DNA of 12,403 nt, taken from the NCBI GenBank assembly GCA_014380545.1, contig JACMJP010000281.1:1-12403 (forward strand), written 5' to 3'. Below, in pieces: positions 12,324 to 12,403 of this stretch (positions within the stretch are counted from its first letter, which is position 1; each line of letters opens with the position of its first letter). Under the pieces are notes generated by a model. The model was not told the DNA's origin. It was given only the letters and a program-made list of their open reading frames with translations, and did not search any database. Source of the stretch: Chitinophagales bacterium. Its GTDB lineage: Bacteria > Bacteroidota > Bacteroidia > Chitinophagales > BACL12. A program made the position numbers and the translations under genes.

Positions 12324-12403
12324 ATGGAAAATAAAAATGAAAATATATTACCTGCACTCAATGATCTGTATTCTGATCTTGAATTAGCAGCAAAAAACAC
12401 AGC
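12324..12403 (+). CDS. start of a further small early gene, cut by the window edge
   Basis: ATG at 12324 opens a frame that runs off the window (26 codons seen, MENKNENILP then ALNDLYSDLELAAKN). The visible part is acidic and helical. Spacing (23 bases) and strand continue the rightward operon. No family recognisable from this fragment. Confidence 0.5.
   Translation, partial: MENKNENILPALNDLYSDLELAAKNT

Overview
The window is most likely from a Bacteroidota chromosome (order not determinable here). Evidence: low GC; a type IX secretion C-terminal sorting signal at the left edge; a FISUMP-domain exported protein; menaquinone genes of the futalosine route; and repeated matches to the Bacteroidota vegetative promoter (TTG or TTTG, about 19-22 nt, then TAnnTTTG) ahead of several genes. 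Shine-Dalgarno sequences are mostly absent, as expected for the phylum, with one clear exception near 10128.

Left part (1-9150), ordinary chromosome: the tail of a secreted or surface protein (1-135); an exported cupin (200-625, minus); a 515-residue cytoplasmic protein of all-helical appearance (734-2281, minus) with a good promoter; a 593-base gap holding what looks like a self-contained transcription unit (promoter, 21-codon ORF, strong terminator); a Skp/OmpH-like periplasmic chaperone (2875-3375, minus); an exported protein ending in six 19-residue WxWDG-type repeats (3437-4417, minus); mtnA (4421-5527, plus), whose start codon lies only 3 bases from the start of that divergent gene; an exported protein of unknown function (5537-6103, minus); a class II aldolase/MtnB-like protein (6234-6851, plus); the translationally coupled pair mqnB-mqnD (8367 to 6845, minus); and a FISUMP-domain exported protein (8452-9066, plus) ending in a strong terminator. 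MtnA, the aldolase-like enzyme and MqnB/MqnD suggest a cluster linking menaquinone synthesis with reuse of the ribose part of 5'-deoxyadenosine or methylthioadenosine. The individual families are clear; the link is inference.

Right part (9150-12403), accessory and phage-like: a 13-bp perfect inverted repeat (9150/9296) lies between the chromosomal terminator and a minus-strand operon of four genes: an S24/LexA-type repressor with A-G cleavage site, Ser and Lys (10332-11024), a 63-residue two-helix membrane protein, a 150-residue exported/membrane protein and a 117-residue HTH protein. Facing it across a 100-base control region with TTTACA/TGTAAA half-sites is a plus-strand series of small genes: a Cro/Ner-like HTH protein, four small proteins of unknown function (one a 41-residue lipoprotein) and one cut by the window edge. 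This has the layout of a temperate-phage immunity and early region (prophage or related element). No integrase, transposase, structural gene, tRNA or CRISPR array is visible.
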